Notes: a model not told the origin generated them from the sequence alone. Shown: positions 16,619 through 24,306, counted from the stretch's first letter. The stretch is 39,104 nucleotides of DNA from CAJKWP01 sp964554475 (GCA_964554475.1 CAZKOT010000008.1:1-39104); one strand, 5' to 3'. Numbers and translations: made by a program.

Positions 16619-17551
16619 ATGAAGGGTTTAGGAAGAGGACTTGAATCGTTGCTTGGGGTTTATGAAAATGAAAGTGTGGAAAATTTTGATAAAAAAGAAT
16701 GCGGTTCACCTACAGAAATTGCAATTGAGCAAATTTTTCCAAACATAAATCAACCCCGAAAAAGTTTTGATGAAAATTCATTAAAAGAACTTTCAGATTC
16801 AATTAAGCAACATGGGGTTATTCAGCCAATTATTTTAAATAAAGAAGAAAATGGTACATATATGATTATTGCAGGTGAACGTAGATTTCGCGCTGCTAAA
16901 ATTGCTGGACTTAAAACAATTCCTGCGGTTATTAAAAATTTAACTTCAAAACAGATTCGTGAAATTTCAATTATTGAAAATCTTCAAAGAGAGGATTTAA
17001 ATCCCATTGAGGCAGCACGTGCAATTAAACAATTAATGCATGAATATAGTTTAACCCAAGAAATAATTGCTGACCGTATCGGGAAAAGTAGACCCGCAGT
17101 TACAAATCTTTTAAGACTTTTAAACCTTCACCCCGAAGTTGTTAGAATGGTTGAGGATGGAAGTGTTTCGCCCGGTCATGCACGATGTTTGGTTGTTTTA
17201 AAAGATACAAAAGACCAAATTAGAATTGCAAATGCTGTAAAAGAAAAAAATCTTAATGTTAGACAAGTGGAGCAAATTGTAAGAGATATTTTAAATCCAA
17301 AACAAGCGCAAGAAAAATCATTTACAGAACAAAGTCCCGAAGTAAAAGATTTGATTGTTCAAATGGAAAAACTTTTTTCAACAAAAGTAGTTCTTTCTGG
17401 AAATGAGAAAAAAGGTAAGATAATAATTGAATATTTTACAACAGATGACCTTGACAGAATTGCTTCATTAGTTGAACTTTTAAAAACTCGAACATTGACA
17501 CTGAAAGATTTAAACAATTTTAATAAAAAACCCGATTTAAAGCAGGTTTAA
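16619..17551 (+). CDS. parB: Chromosome partitioning protein ParB/Spo0J
   Basis: A 310-aa CTP-dependent clamp that loads at parS sites. It has the N-terminal MKGLGRGLESLLG (ParA-interacting peptide), then the ParB/Srx domain with IFPNINQPRKSF, HGVIQPIIL and the arginine patch GERRFRAAK. ENLQREDLNPIEAARA comes next, then the helix-turn-helix (TQEIIADRIGKSRPAVTNLLRLL, with VSPGHARCL) and a C-terminal dimerisation region. AGGAGG precedes the ATG. No perfect parS (TGTTTCACGTGAAACA) is visible in this window. Confidence 0.96.
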   Translation: MKGLGRGLESLLGVYENESVENFDKKECGSPTEIAIEQIFPNINQPRKSFDENSLKELSDSIKQHGVIQPIILNKEENGTYMIIAGERRFRAAKIAGLKTIPAVIKNLTSKQIREISIIENLQREDLNPIEAARAIKQLMHEYSLTQEIIADRIGKSRPAVTNLLRLLNLHPEVVRMVEDGSVSPGHARCLVVLKDTKDQIRIANAVKEKNLNVRQVEQIVRDILNPKQAQEKSFTEQSPEVKDLIVQMEKLFSTKVVLSGNEKKGKIIIEYFTTDDLDRIASLVELLKTRTLTLKDLNNFNKKPDLKQV

Positions 17552-17609
17552 ATTAATTAAATTGTTGTACTTTATAAAAATCGAAAGATTTTAACATCCA
17601 TGTGGACTA

Positions 17610-17630
17610 GTTCCATATGGAACTTTTTTT
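17610..17630 (+). terminator. Intrinsic terminator of the parA-parB operon
   Basis: The 14-bp palindrome GTTCCATATGGAAC (17610-17623) is directly followed by seven T (17624-17630). The T-run touches the stop codon of the convergent LRR gene. Confidence 0.8.
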
Positions 17631-18270
17631 ATAATAACAAATCAAATCCACTTTTTAATTGGTAATTTTCAGATTGAATTAAATTAAAATCAGTATCTAA
17701 AGAATTAACAAATTTTGTTTTTTTATAATATTTTGGGAAAAATTTTTTTATTATTATTAAACAATTAATCGGAAGTATTGTTCGTTTGCCTTTTATAAAT
17801 TCTATGGTTTTTTGAATATAATCAATAGAATTTTTTTCAAAAAATAAAATAACATGTTCTTTCCATTTTCTACATAAGTATTCACACAAAAACCCCTTTT
17901 CAATAAGTTCTTCTCCTTCGTGAATCAAATTGTTAACTTGTTGCACTTCATTTAATTCTTTTAAAAAGCATTCTTTTAATAATTTTGGAGTTTTTAACTG
18001 TTTGCTTAAGTTAAATCTCTTTAGTGTTTTTATACTATCTTCTAAATTGGGAATAATCTCTTTTGTTAAAGTAACACTGTCATCATTATTTAAATAGCAA
18101 AATTTAAATCCATGATTAATAAACGTAAACAAATCAATATCACTTTTTATAACAATTTCTGTAAGTTTAAGACAACCAACAAAAGCGCTATATTTAATTA
18201 TTATTTCATTTATTTTATAGTTAAAATATTTTGCCCTAGCAATGTCTTTTAGACTTTTAGGTAAAACCAA
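17629..18270 (-). CDS. BspA-type leucine-rich-repeat (LRR_5) protein; start uncertain
   Basis: The first ordinary start codon is TTG 18270, giving 213 residues. The open frame, however, continues upstream to 18405, and the added residues are clearly protein-like: ICEGFTKIDQDAFAGTEV followed by TTLVLPKSLKDIA, a BspA/LRR_5 unit. A second unit (YSAFVGCLKLTEIVI) follows after the TTG. No ATG, GTG or TTG exists in the upstream part. A minus-strand promoter (TTGAAT, 17 nt, TATAAT at 18400-18405) would start RNA at 18393, exactly on an in-frame ATA codon. So either a leaderless mRNA with a rare ATA start, or a 5'-damaged gene. After residue ~60 the protein is helical, Lys/Leu-rich and unrecognised. 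No signal peptide is seen. Confidence 0.65.
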   Translation of the reverse strand: MVLPKSLKDIARAKYFNYKINEIIIKYSAFVGCLKLTEIVIKSDIDLFTFINHGFKFCYLNNDDSVTLTKEIIPNLEDSIKTLKRFNLSKQLKTPKLLKECFLKELNEVQQVNNLIHEGEELIEKGFLCEYLCRKWKEHVILFFEKNSIDYIQKTIEFIKGKRTILPINCLIIIKKFFPKYYKKTKFVNSLDTDFNLIQSENYQLKSGFDLLL

Positions 18271-18399
18271 TGTGGTAACTTCAGTGCCTGCAAAAGCATC
18301 CTGATCAATCTTTGTAAATCCTTCACAAATTATAACATTGCCTTTATTCCAGCCATTTTGAAAAACAAGTTCCTGTGTTAAAATTTTTTCTATGTTTAA

Positions 18400-18428
18400 A
18401 TTATATTACAAAGAAATAAAAAATTCAA
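18400..18428 (-). promoter_or_regulatory. Promoter of the LRR protein
   Basis: On the minus strand, TTGAAT (18428-18423), a 17-bp spacer and TATAAT (18405-18400). It lies inside the region where the coding frame is still open, so the mRNA leader is either absent or very short. Confidence 0.5.
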
Positions 18429-18471
18429 CAGGAAAAAAATTAACAAAGTATTTCCAAAAATCATTATATTG

Positions 18472-18480
18472 TGCTATAAT
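18472..18480 (+). promoter_or_regulatory. cvpA extended -10 promoter
   Basis: TGCTATAAT, an extended -10 (TGnTATAAT), 37 nt before the cvpA ATG. No good -35 is visible, as is common with extended -10 promoters. Confidence 0.6.
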
Positions 18481-18517
18481 ACAGCGAAAATTAATAAATT
18501 AAAAGGTAGAAAGATTT

Positions 18518-19219
18518 ATGATGACTGGGATTATTATTGATATTATTTTCTTTCTTATTATTTTAATTTTTTGCGTAGTTGGCTATTTTAAAGGATTTTT
18601 GCGAACAGTCCTTTCTCTTTTAGGTTTTGCAGGTGCTTTAATTATTGCTTATTTTACGCGTGATTTTTTTGGCAATTTGTTTAATAGTTGGTTTGGTTGG
18701 GGTGATGGAATTTCAAATTTTGTTTTAGGACAAGTCGAGGGCCTTTCACCTTCATTTGTAACCGATTCCAAAACAACTGTTGAAGGACTATTACAGGTAA
18801 TTGAAAGTTCTGATGCTAATTTGGTTTATAAGGCTCTTTTAGGACAAGTGATTGGTCGAGCAGATTTTTCAAGCGGAGCAATAACAGTTGGGCAAGCAGT
18901 GGCGGGAGTTGTTACGGGAATTATCATGTCCATACTTGCAATGGTTATAATTTTCTTGATAATAAGAATAATTGTTTGGATTGTTGACAGAATTTTAAGG
19001 AGAATACCGCGTGATTCAATTGTTGGTGAAGTTAACAAGTGGTTAGGTTTTATTTTAGGTATTGCACGAGGAATTGTTACAGTGGGATGCTTGCTTGCAC
19101 TAATTTACATTTTATGTCTTGCCCCTGTAGTAAGTGACGCCGTTTCTCCTTACATTGAGCAAACAACTGTAACAAAATGGGCATATGATTTGATTGGACA
19201 AATTATATTGTCGCTATAA
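18518..19219 (+). CDS. CvpA-family membrane protein
   Basis: A 233-aa protein of the CvpA (colicin V production) family. The N-terminal helix IIIDIIFFLIILIFCVVGYFKGFLRTVLSLLGF, with its GYxKGF turn, is the family hallmark. A second membrane helix follows at ~27-45, and two more in the second half (~128-158 and ~180-205). The central ~60-120 region is soluble. Two ATG codons stand in tandem at 18518 and 18521; AAAGG is ~9-12 nt upstream and does not decide between them. The molecular function of CvpA in Gram-positives is not settled. Divergent from the LRR gene. Confidence 0.88.
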   Translation: MMTGIIIDIIFFLIILIFCVVGYFKGFLRTVLSLLGFAGALIIAYFTRDFFGNLFNSWFGWGDGISNFVLGQVEGLSPSFVTDSKTTVEGLLQVIESSDANLVYKALLGQVIGRADFSSGAITVGQAVAGVVTGIIMSILAMVIIFLIIRIIVWIVDRILRRIPRDSIVGEVNKWLGFILGIARGIVTVGCLLALIYILCLAPVVSDAVSPYIEQTTVTKWAYDLIGQIILSL

Positions 19220-19358
19220 AAAATAACTACAAAAATGTGAAAATTTGTAATTAGTATTTTTATTTTTTATTATGAATTAGTTGAAATATTTTTAAAAAGA
19301 AAAGTTATTAATTAAAAATGCACTAGTTCACAAAAAAAAACCAACAATTTAAAATTTC

Positions 19359-19388
19359 TTTACATTTAGACTTACATTATGTTATAGT
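19359..19388 (+). promoter_or_regulatory. Promoter of the 17-residue-repeat protein
   Basis: TTTACA (19359-19364), an 18-bp spacer and TATAGT (19383-19388), about 30 nt before the start codon. Confidence 0.5.
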
Positions 19389-19419
19389 ATATTATTAAAT
19401 TCAAAAAATGGAGGAAACT

Positions 19420-20370
19420 ATGGCATTTTTCGATTTGTTTAAAGAAAAAATTACTCAACCTACAGTTCATGAGGGTGAAGAAAATTTAATTCTTAATAAT
19501 GGGGCTCATCTTTTAGTTAATTGTAAAAACATACAAGTGGAAGGAAAGGCAATTGTGCTTGAATGCACCGATAGTCATATTTCAAAAATGACTGGAAAAA
19601 GCAAACTACAAATTCTTAACAGTGGTGAAATCGACCTTGTTTCAGGAAAGGTTAAAATTGGTCTTATTAAAAAAGGAACAATTGGAGTTATTCGTGGCAA
19701 AACAAAAATTACCACTATTAATGATTGTACAATTGAATACATTAAAGACAAGGTTAAAATTGGAACTTTTAATAATGGTGAAGTAAAATTTATTGATAAC
19801 AAAGTTCACATTTCCACAATTAATTCAGGAAAGTTTATGTTTATTCGTGATAGAGCTGTTATTGGCACTTTGATTAGCGGTGAAATTGTTGGTGTTTTAA
19901 ATAATGCATCAATACAAACAATGATGAATGGTTCAATAAACTACATATTAAACGGTGCTGGAATTGGAACAATTAATAATGGTAGTATTAAAGAAATGGC
20001 TGATGATTGTGAAATTGAAACTTTTAATAGTGGCAATGTTGACAATATTCGCGGAACTGCAATTGTTTGTCAACAAGTTGCAGGTAAAGTTAAAAATCAA
20101 TCAAAAACAAGCAAGGTTATTTACTCTCAAGAAAGAGACAAAGACAAAAATCTTTTAGCAATTAAAGAAGCAAAAGAAGCACGAGAAACAAAAGAAAAAG
20201 CAATTTTAGCAGCTAAAGCAGAAGCAGAAAAAAAAGCAATGGAAACAAAAGCTGCAGCTGAAAAGAAAGCAGCAAGCGGTGCAAAAGCGGAAGAGAAAAA
20301 AAGTTCGTCGGTAAAACCAATTAAAAACATTGATATAGCTGAAAAAATTTCAAAACTTAAAAATGAATAA
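19420..20370 (+). CDS. Cytoplasmic protein of eleven tandem 17-residue repeats with Ala/Lys/Glu tail
   Basis: The start is ATG 19420, because GGAGG (19410-19414) lies five bases upstream; an ATG at 19408 overlaps that site. The protein has 316 residues. Residues ~49-235 divide into eleven consecutive 17-residue units, for example INDCTIEYIKDKVKIGT, FNNGEVKFIDNKVHIST and INNGSIKEMADDCEIET. The consensus is roughly (I/F)N-x-G-x-(I/V)-x2-I-x-(D/G)-K-x2-I-x-T. Regular hydrophobic positions and the repeated N-x-G turn suggest a parallel beta-solenoid. Residues ~250-300 are an Ala/Lys/Glu-rich, probably coiled-coil segment. There is no signal peptide. Bactofilins are solenoid polymers too, but I see no bactofilin signature. 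Hairpin element copy B starts on its stop codon. Confidence 0.8.
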   Translation: MAFFDLFKEKITQPTVHEGEENLILNNGAHLLVNCKNIQVEGKAIVLECTDSHISKMTGKSKLQILNSGEIDLVSGKVKIGLIKKGTIGVIRGKTKITTINDCTIEYIKDKVKIGTFNNGEVKFIDNKVHISTINSGKFMFIRDRAVIGTLISGEIVGVLNNASIQTMMNGSINYILNGAGIGTINNGSIKEMADDCEIETFNSGNVDNIRGTAIVCQQVAGKVKNQSKTSKVIYSQERDKDKNLLAIKEAKEARETKEKAILAAKAEAEKKAMETKAAAEKKAASGAKAEEKKSSSVKPIKNIDIAEKISKLKNE

Positions 20371-20523
20371 GACTATTGATAAAGAAGCAATGGACACAAA
20401 ATTTTTAAAAAAATTTTGTTGCTACGTTTACTGCCAAATGCCGAAAAACAGTCATTTACGTTAAGTAAACTCATGCCTTTCGGCATTTGTCGAGCCTTGC
20501 CCATTGCTCTTTCTCAACAGTCT
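20370..20523. repeat. Nested-hairpin element, copy B
   Basis: A 154-bp copy starting on the last base of the preceding stop codon. The ends AGACTATTGA / TCAACAGTCT differ from copy A, but the C-to-T change on the left is matched by G-to-A on the right, so pairing is kept. The inner stem CAAATGCCGAAA / TTTCGGCATTTG is perfect over 12 bp. The small AAAATTTT-TAAA-AAAATTTT hairpin is present with different bases from copy A. The minus-strand frame KARQMPKGMSLL, then VNDCFSAFG, is again open. Confidence 0.85.
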
Positions 20524-20537
20524 TTTTTATACAGTCT

Positions 20538-20568
20538 AAAAAGTTAGCAAAAAAGCTAACTTTTTTTT
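20538..20568 (+). terminator. Intrinsic terminator
   Basis: AAAAAGTTAGC / GCTAAC around an A-loop, followed by eight T (20561-20568). It terminates the plus-strand repeat-protein transcript. A near copy lies at 20636. Confidence 0.75.
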
Positions 20569-20635
20569 ATCACCTTTCAAGTAAATTACTTTTTCTGCCT
20601 TTTACTCTTTCTCGACGTATTATTTTAAACAGTTT

Positions 20636-20665
20636 AAAAGTTAGCAAAAAATGCTAACTTTTTTT
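20636..20665. terminator. Second, duplicated terminator (bidirectional)
   Basis: AAAAGTTAGC / GCTAAC followed by seven T. With poly-A on the other side it can also serve the convergent minus-strand gene, whose TAG stop (20654-20656) lies inside the stem. About 60 bp (20604-20665) duplicate 20509-20568, including the CTCTTTCTC and CAGT-T-TAAAA context. Confidence 0.7.
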
Positions 20666-21430
20666 ATTAATCCTATTGTTTTTGATGCTCTTAAAATAAT
20701 CGTAAATTTTATAATACCATCTCTCTGTTTTGGGCAAAAAAAACTCCCAAATCATACTTAATATAAAAACAATTCCTATTAAAATTAATGCAATCCACCA
20801 ACCCATTGTAAAGGGTAATTCTGGTATTGCACTCCACATTAAATACATCGAATTTGGCGAAGAATGTCCTGATAAAATAAACAATATATTTATTATTAAT
20901 CCATTTAAACCACAAACAAGAAGTCCAATTGAAAATGGAATTAAATTTGAAACTCGTATTTTAACAAAACCACCAATAAATAAATAAAGACAACCAATGA
21001 GCATGGTGTTATGACTAAGCATGCTTTTCATAGTTTCCCAATCGAACATATTTCCACTTCGAAGATAAGGGTCGGCATAAAAAATTGTAACCAGTGCGCC
21101 AATTATTCCTGCATATGCTGAAAAAATTGCAACATTATTAAAAATTTTACTTTCTTTATTTCTCCAAAATGCAACAATAAAAAGAAGATACATTCCAATG
21201 TTGCAAAAGAAAATCGGAAACAAAATATAAACAGGAATTTCCAAGCTTCCTGTTTGAAAAAAATTAATCCACAAATTACTAAAATGCAGCAAAATTGTTA
21301 AAACGGCAAAAATTTTTAAAACAAATCCTTTGTTTTTCTTATTTTTAATGAAACTCAAAGAAAAAACAATGGGCAGTGTTACCCCAAATGAACAAACAAT
21401 ATAAACAATATGTGTTGTGTCAAAAAGCAT
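20654..21430 (-). CDS. YwaF/TMEM164-like integral membrane protein
   Basis: A 258-aa protein with seven or so membrane helices. The layout resembles the YwaF (TIGR02206)/TMEM164 family: a charged KNKKNKG loop after helix 1, then LHFSNLWINFF, PIFFCNIGMYLL, YADPYLRSGNMFDWETMKSMLSHNTML split over loop and helix (conserved SHN), and a closing helix before a Lys/Arg-rich tail. AGGAT lies upstream of the ATG. The family assignment is by recalled pattern and moderate. It follows radC on the minus strand at a distance of 41 nt, so it is probably in one transcript with radC and the SDR. Confidence 0.65.
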   Translation of the reverse strand: MLFDTTHIVYIVCSFGVTLPIVFSLSFIKNKKNKGFVLKIFAVLTILLHFSNLWINFFQTGSLEIPVYILFPIFFCNIGMYLLFIVAFWRNKESKIFNNVAIFSAYAGIIGALVTIFYADPYLRSGNMFDWETMKSMLSHNTMLIGCLYLFIGGFVKIRVSNLIPFSIGLLVCGLNGLIINILFILSGHSSPNSMYLMWSAIPELPFTMGWWIALILIGIVFILSMIWEFFLPKTERWYYKIYDYFKSIKNNRINKKS

Positions 21431-21471
21431 TTTATATCCTATTTTTTAGGCAGAAAGAGTTCTTAACTTAT

Positions 21472-22206
21472 TTAAATATTATTTTCAATTTCACCAAACG
21501 GAAGAACTTTAATTTCTCTAAATGAAAAAATTCCATCATTACCAATAATAATGTGGTCAAGCATTTCTACTCCTATTGCATTTAACCATTTTTTCATTGT
21601 TGTTGTGCATTCATCATCTGATTGTGAAGGCATACAATTTCTTGTTGGATGATTGTGGGCAATTGCAATTTTAGATGCTTTGTTTGTTAGCGCAAAATCA
21701 GCAAGTTCCATTTTTTCAATTGAAACTAAGTTTTGTCCACCTTTTGCAAGACATTTTAGTGCAACAATTTCATCTTTTGAATTAAGCGCAATAGCATAAC
21801 ACTCTTCTTTTTCCTTATGATTAAGAATGTTTCTAAAATAGCAAGCAAGATCATATAACGTTTTAATAATTTTTGTATCTTTGTTTTTAGAGAAGCAGAA
21901 ATAGGTGTAAATATTTTTCATTTGGGAAAGCATGCGTGCACTTTCATACCCAATATTTTTTACTTTTACAAGTTCTTTTTCGGGAGCAACCATTACTTTT
22001 GAAAAACTTCCAAATTTTTTAATAAGGTCATGGGCAATTGCATTTGTGTCTTTTCTGGGAACAACGTAATATAGAGTAAATTCCATGGCTTGAATTTCAT
22101 TCAAATTTTCAAGCCCTACTTTTTCAACTAAATCACGGAGTCTTTTCCTGTGCCCCGTGTGAATATTATTTTTTTCTTCCATTTCTCTAATTTTTAATTT
22201 TAACAC
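21472..22206 (-). CDS. radC: RadC-family JAMM protein
   Basis: A 244-aa RadC-type protein. A helix-hairpin-helix-like N-terminal part (~55-95, with KVKNIGYESARMLSQ) precedes the JAMM/MPN metalloprotease-like domain. The zinc motif is intact: H184-N-H-P and D197 (HNHPTRNCMPSQSDD), with the upstream Glu in the SIEKMELADFAL region. RadC's old link to DNA repair is doubtful; its biochemical role is unknown. The frame starts at GTG 22206; ATG 22182 is an alternative, and neither has a good ribosome-binding site. Middle gene of the minus-strand SDR-radC-ywaF run. Confidence 0.88.
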   Translation of the reverse strand: MLKLKIREMEEKNNIHTGHRKRLRDLVEKVGLENLNEIQAMEFTLYYVVPRKDTNAIAHDLIKKFGSFSKVMVAPEKELVKVKNIGYESARMLSQMKNIYTYFCFSKNKDTKIIKTLYDLACYFRNILNHKEKEECYAIALNSKDEIVALKCLAKGGQNLVSIEKMELADFALTNKASKIAIAHNHPTRNCMPSQSDDECTTTMKKWLNAIGVEMLDHIIIGNDGIFSFREIKVLPFGEIENNI

Positions 22207-22264
22207 ATAATTTTAAATTATTAAAATAAAATTTATTCTTGTTCAGTTTTTAAATGTAAAAATT

Positions 22265-23512
22265 TTATTGATTATGTAATAGGGGTTTTACCATTTTTAA
22301 ATATTTATTATTTTCAATAATCTTTAGTGCTTGAGATTTTAACAATTCGGGTTTATTTTCTGCAAACCAGTTTAATGCATCAATTAAGCTTCGCTTATAA
22401 GACATAGGAAAAAATGCTAAATTTTCCTGTGCTTTTTTGTTTGAAAAATTGCAGTTTGATGTGATTGTGTAAAGCGAGTATTTTGTAAAAAGTGGTTTTT
22501 TGTTTTGTTTTAATGCAATTTTTTCCATAAGTGGGGCCACCATTTTTGCCAAAAACAAAGGGACACAAGGTGGTTTTTTGTAACCCAAAAAATTATAAAT
22601 ACAATCATAAATATCACGAACCGTAACAATTTCACCGGTTAAAAGATAACCTTCACCAACTTTTCCAACCTTGTAAGCTTGAAAAATCCCATGGGCGACA
22701 TCTCGCACATCTATAAAATTGTAAGCACCTTTAATCATTGCTTTAAGTTTCTTGTTTGCTAAATCTATGATTAATTGTCCTAAATGTGAAATCTTATAAT
22801 CATTTGGACCTGTAATTCCAGAAGGATAAACAACAGTTGCATTAAGTCCTTTTTTAATTAGTTCAAAAATAATTTTAGTTGCAAGTGTTTTGCTTTTTGC
22901 GTAATCACCCACAACTTTATCTGGATCAAATTCTTTAGGCTCGGTCATAACTTGATTATTTTTTAATTCTTCAACTGCATGAACTGAACTTGTATAAATT
23001 AATTTTTTTACCTTTTTTTCAAGACAAATTTCGGCAATGTTTTTTGTTCCATCCACATTAACAGCATACAATTCTTCCTTATTACCGCCAGAAATATCTA
23101 CAATTCCTGCAAAATGAAAAACAATAGAGTTTTGTTCAATTTCTTTTTCTAAAAAACTTTTATCACGAATATCGCCATAAGCAATTTTTAAACGTTTGTC
23201 TGTAAATATTTTAACATTTTCATCATTAGGAAGAACAATAAGTTTAATTTCACAGTTTTTTTCATGTTTTAAAAGATGATTTATAAAATTGTTTCCAACA
23301 AAACCTGTTGCACCTGTAACAACAAATTTTATAGTCGGTTTTTCTTGTTTAACTGTGGTGCTTTCTTTTAAATTAATTTTTGCTTGATTTGCTGTGTCTT
23401 TCTCTTTTTTAATCCTTTTATTTTCATTTATTTTTTTGTTTTCGGACTTAACAGCTTTTTTTATTGAACTATTTTGTGCTTTTAAATCCCCATCATTTTT
23501 TTCTTTTTCCAT
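22265..23512 (-). CDS. Extended SDR, NAD-dependent epimerase/dehydratase with charged N-terminal extension
   Basis: The start is ATG 23512, preceded by AAAGGA at good distance; an upstream start at 23554 would add residues in front of that site. Of 415 residues, the first ~60 are almost entirely Lys/Glu/Asn/Ser, without membrane segment, and precede a complete extended SDR fold. The NAD motif TGATGFVG is at ~66-73, with DIRD, FHFAGIVD, YTSSVHAVEE and the catalytic YAKSK (Tyr, Lys), then PSGITGPNDY and NFIDVRDVAHG. The latter motifs are like those of NAD-dependent epimerases and 3-beta-HSD/dihydroflavonol-reductase-like proteins. The substrate is unknown. The disordered basic N-terminus is unusual for this family. 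Confidence 0.85.
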   Translation of the reverse strand: MEKEKNDGDLKAQNSSIKKAVKSENKKINENKRIKKEKDTANQAKINLKESTTVKQEKPTIKFVVTGATGFVGNNFINHLLKHEKNCEIKLIVLPNDENVKIFTDKRLKIAYGDIRDKSFLEKEIEQNSIVFHFAGIVDISGGNKEELYAVNVDGTKNIAEICLEKKVKKLIYTSSVHAVEELKNNQVMTEPKEFDPDKVVGDYAKSKTLATKIIFELIKKGLNATVVYPSGITGPNDYKISHLGQLIIDLANKKLKAMIKGAYNFIDVRDVAHGIFQAYKVGKVGEGYLLTGEIVTVRDIYDCIYNFLGYKKPPCVPLFLAKMVAPLMEKIALKQNKKPLFTKYSLYTITSNCNFSNKKAQENLAFFPMSYKRSLIDALNWFAENKPELLKSQALKIIENNKYLKMVKPLLHNQ

Positions 23513-23576
23513 AATAAATTCCTTTATAAAAAATTTTCTAATAAGTAAATACAAAAAATTTTAAAGTTTTATGCAT

Positions 23577-23606
23577 ATTATAACATATTACATATTGAAC
23601 TGTCGA
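23577..23606 (-). promoter_or_regulatory. Promoter of the minus-strand SDR-radC run
   Basis: On the minus strand TCGACA (23606-23601), an 18-bp spacer and TATAAT (23582-23577). The -35 lies in ACTGTCGACAAA, the end sequence of the hairpin-element family, so a solo element end may supply it. Confidence 0.45.
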
Positions 23607-23738
23607 CAAACTAAAAAGTGGTCTTTTAATTAAATTTGTTAACCCTTAATATGAAATTTTTTAAAAAAAAATTAAATTTATTATTTATACCTTTGTATTC
23701 AAAGCATTCATTTTTTCAACTCATGATTTTCTTCATCA

Positions 23739-23744
23739 TATAAT
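23739..23744 (+). promoter_or_regulatory. -10 box of the amidase gene (leaderless spacing)
   Basis: TATAAT six bases before the ATG at 23751. There is no ribosome-binding site. Weak TTCAAC at 23715-23720 as a possible -35. Confidence 0.45.
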
Positions 23745-23750
23745 TATTTA

Positions 23751-24233
23751 ATGTTAATTGAAAACGGATATGATAGAAACGCGGTTTTAGAGTATGCAAA
23801 AACATGGGCATACACGCGTAATCCACGCTATTTTGATTTTGAGCATTTCGGCGGAGACTGCACTAATTTTGCTTCACAGTGTGTTTTTGCTGGTTGTAAT
23901 GCTATGAATTATTCACCTAACGGGTGGTTTTATCTTTCGTCTTCAAATCGCTCACCCTCATGGACAAGTGTTGAAACCTTTTGTAATTTTTTAATTACAA
24001 ATCAAAATATTGGACCTTACGGAAAAATTGTTAATAGAAATGAAATTAAAGTTGGTGACATAATTCAACTTAAAAACTTTTTAGGAGCTTATTATCATTC
24101 ATTAGTTGTTGTCTCTATTTCATATGGAGAAATTTTTGTTGCAGCGCATACTTTTGATGTTTATAACAAACCACTTTCATTATATAATAGTTTAAGTTAT
24201 CGATATTTACATGTTTTGGGGTCTAGAAAATAA
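23751..24233 (+). CDS. Amidase_6-domain protein (putative cell-wall-type Cys amidase)
   Basis: A 160-aa protein consisting only of an Amidase_6 domain, an NlpC/P60-like papain fold. It starts MLIENGYDRNAVLEYAKTWA, then YTRNPRYFDFEHFGGDCTNF with nucleophile candidate Cys37. SPNGWFYLSSSNRSPSWTSV follows, then VGDIIQL, the histidine in YYHSLVVV (His116), and AAHTFDVYNKPLSLYN. The family pattern is complete. No signal peptide or wall-binding domain is present, so it would act in the cytoplasm unless exported unusually. In other Firmicutes this domain is found both alone and in spore or cell-wall proteins. No ribosome-binding site; see the -10 box at 23739. Confidence 0.9.
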   Translation: MLIENGYDRNAVLEYAKTWAYTRNPRYFDFEHFGGDCTNFASQCVFAGCNAMNYSPNGWFYLSSSNRSPSWTSVETFCNFLITNQNIGPYGKIVNRNEIKVGDIIQLKNFLGAYYHSLVVVSISYGEIFVAAHTFDVYNKPLSLYNSLSYRYLHVLGSRK

Positions 24234-24249
24234 AAGCTATATAAATTAG

Positions 24250-24306
24250 GTCAATAAACACAAAAATTTTTATCAAAATTTTGCTACTATGTTTGCGCTA
24301 AAGGCT
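24250..24306. repeat. Degenerate remnant of the hairpin element
   Basis: TCAATAAACACAAAAATTT, then a TATCAAAATTTTGCTAC stretch and GTTTGCGCTAAAGGC. This follows the left half of the element (CAATGGACACAAAATTTT and onward) with many changes. The right half is missing. Confidence 0.45.

Noticed and set aside
14785..19362. A 20-base AT-rich string (14785-14804 and 19343-19362) occurring upstream of both rsmG and the 17-residue-repeat gene
   Set aside because: In so AT-rich a sequence one such match of mostly A/T is near chance, and its distance to the two -10 boxes differs.
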